Position numbers and translations under genes: made by a program
Notes under the pieces: generated by a model
The model's database searches: none
Seen by the model: the letters and a program-made list of their open reading frames with translations, nothing else
What the model was told of the DNA's origin: nothing
NCBI GenBank assembly: GCA_009774375.1
Contig: VSNO01000211.1
Span: forward strand, 1-6,435
From: Lachnospiraceae bacterium
GTDB lineage: Bacteria > Bacillota > Clostridia > Lachnospirales > Lachnospiraceae
Direction of reading: 5' to 3'
Length of the DNA stretch: 6,435 bases
Shown here: positions 6,087-6,435 of the stretch, in pieces
Layout: each line of letters begins with the position of its first letter
Position numbering within the stretch: position 1 is the first letter of the stretch

Positions 6087-6220
6087 TTAAATAGTTAGAG
6101 TGAGCTGTGTACACTTCTGGTAAGATTCTCCACAGAATGTACATGTATAGCCTAACACTATTTTCCAATTTAGTCAATGCATTTTTCCTATTTTGTGAGC
6201 CTATTTTTTTAAGGTTTCTG
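6087..6220. other. Intergenic DNA between the chaperone-like gene and the histidine kinase
   Basis: A+T-rich, with no gene seen. It contains a bulged hairpin in which GTACA (6109-6113) and TTCTG (6115-6119) pair with CAGAA (6133-6137) and TGTAC (6138-6142), a GTGTACAC palindrome (6107-6114), a TACATGTA palindrome (6140-6147), and a run of T at about 6203-6210. No clear terminator for the minus-strand kinase gene was found. Confidence 0.4.
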
Positions 6221-6435
6221 TCAAAAGAAAGGCATGCTGCCGGGAAACACCACGCTGAACCGTGTCCCCAGCCCTTCGCGGCTCACGATATCATAGTACC
6301 CCTGATGCCTGTCGATGATCCATTTCGCGATCGAAAGGGCCAGCCCCGTCCCGCCCGTCCAGCTGTTTCGCACAGAATAAGCACGGTAAAAACCGGAAAA
6401 CCGCTGCGCCACCACCGGGTCGGGCATTCCGATAC
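6221..6435 (-). CDS. Sensor histidine kinase, C-terminal fragment (5' end outside window)
   Basis: About 70 C-terminal residues of a longer protein. The reading frame is still open at the window edge, so the Met codon at 6427 is internal, not a start. The visible part is the end of the HATPase (ATP-binding) domain: I-G-M-P (G1-type box), FSGFYRAYSVRNSW (F box), TGGTGLALSIAKWIIDRHQG (G2 box) and GLGTRFSVVFP at the end. The G2 box has GLAL in place of the more usual GLGL. It should autophosphorylate and pass phosphate to a response regulator, presumably encoded further upstream on the minus strand, outside the window. The signal sensed cannot be read here. Convergent with the chaperone-like gene and not obviously part of the glycosylation genes. 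Confidence 0.9.
   Translation of the reverse strand, partial: IGMPDPVVAQRFSGFYRAYSVRNSWTGGTGLALSIAKWIIDRHQGYYDIVSREGLGTRFSVVFPGSMPFF

Noticed and set aside
1..6435. CRISPR array, insertion sequence, tRNA or rRNA
   Set aside because: I saw no regularly spaced long repeats, no transposase-like frames or terminal inverted repeats, and no tRNA- or rRNA-like sequence.

Overview
The window looks like a flagellar and surface-glycosylation region from a Gram-positive, Clostridia-type bacterium, most likely a motile member of the Lachnospiraceae. The reasons are strong AGGAGG-type ribosome binding sites, coding DNA of about 50% G+C between A+T-rich intergenic stretches, and a mix of flagellum-like and sugar-transfer genes. 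The taxonomic call is an inference from style, not from a marker gene.

Layout. Positions 1-240 are an A+T-rich leader with short repeats and no convincing gene. A + strand gene (241-1617) encodes a FliD-like protein that lacks the usual flagellar-cap N terminus. It converges on a two-gene minus-strand operon: a family 2 glycosyltransferase with a TPR-like C-terminal part (3892-2798), then UDP-galactopyranose mutase glf (2770-1631). The convergent genes share a hairpin that contains the glf stop codon. Positions 3893-4124 are a divergent control region with a good sigma-A-type promoter on the minus strand, an extended -10 promoter on the plus strand, and several inverted and direct repeats. 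On the + strand follows a second family 2 glycosyltransferase (4125-5468). After a short gap with a sigma-28 (SigD/FliA)-like promoter comes a small helical protein resembling FlgN/FliT flagellar export chaperones (5537-6010). A long hairpin and about 200 bp of non-coding DNA separate this from the 3' end of a minus-strand sensor histidine kinase (6221-6435), which runs off the window.

How it may work together (inference): glf makes UDP-galactofuranose. The divergent transferase has a WDD(x)EWG(x)R segment like that of galactofuranosyl- and rhamnosyltransferases, so it could use that donor. The GT2-TPR protein resembles peptide or protein glycosyltransferases. Between a flagellar-cap-like gene and a chaperone-like gene with a sigma-28-type promoter, the simplest model is a flagellin or flagellar-appendage glycosylation cassette that may use galactofuranose. 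A general cell-surface polysaccharide role is the main alternative.
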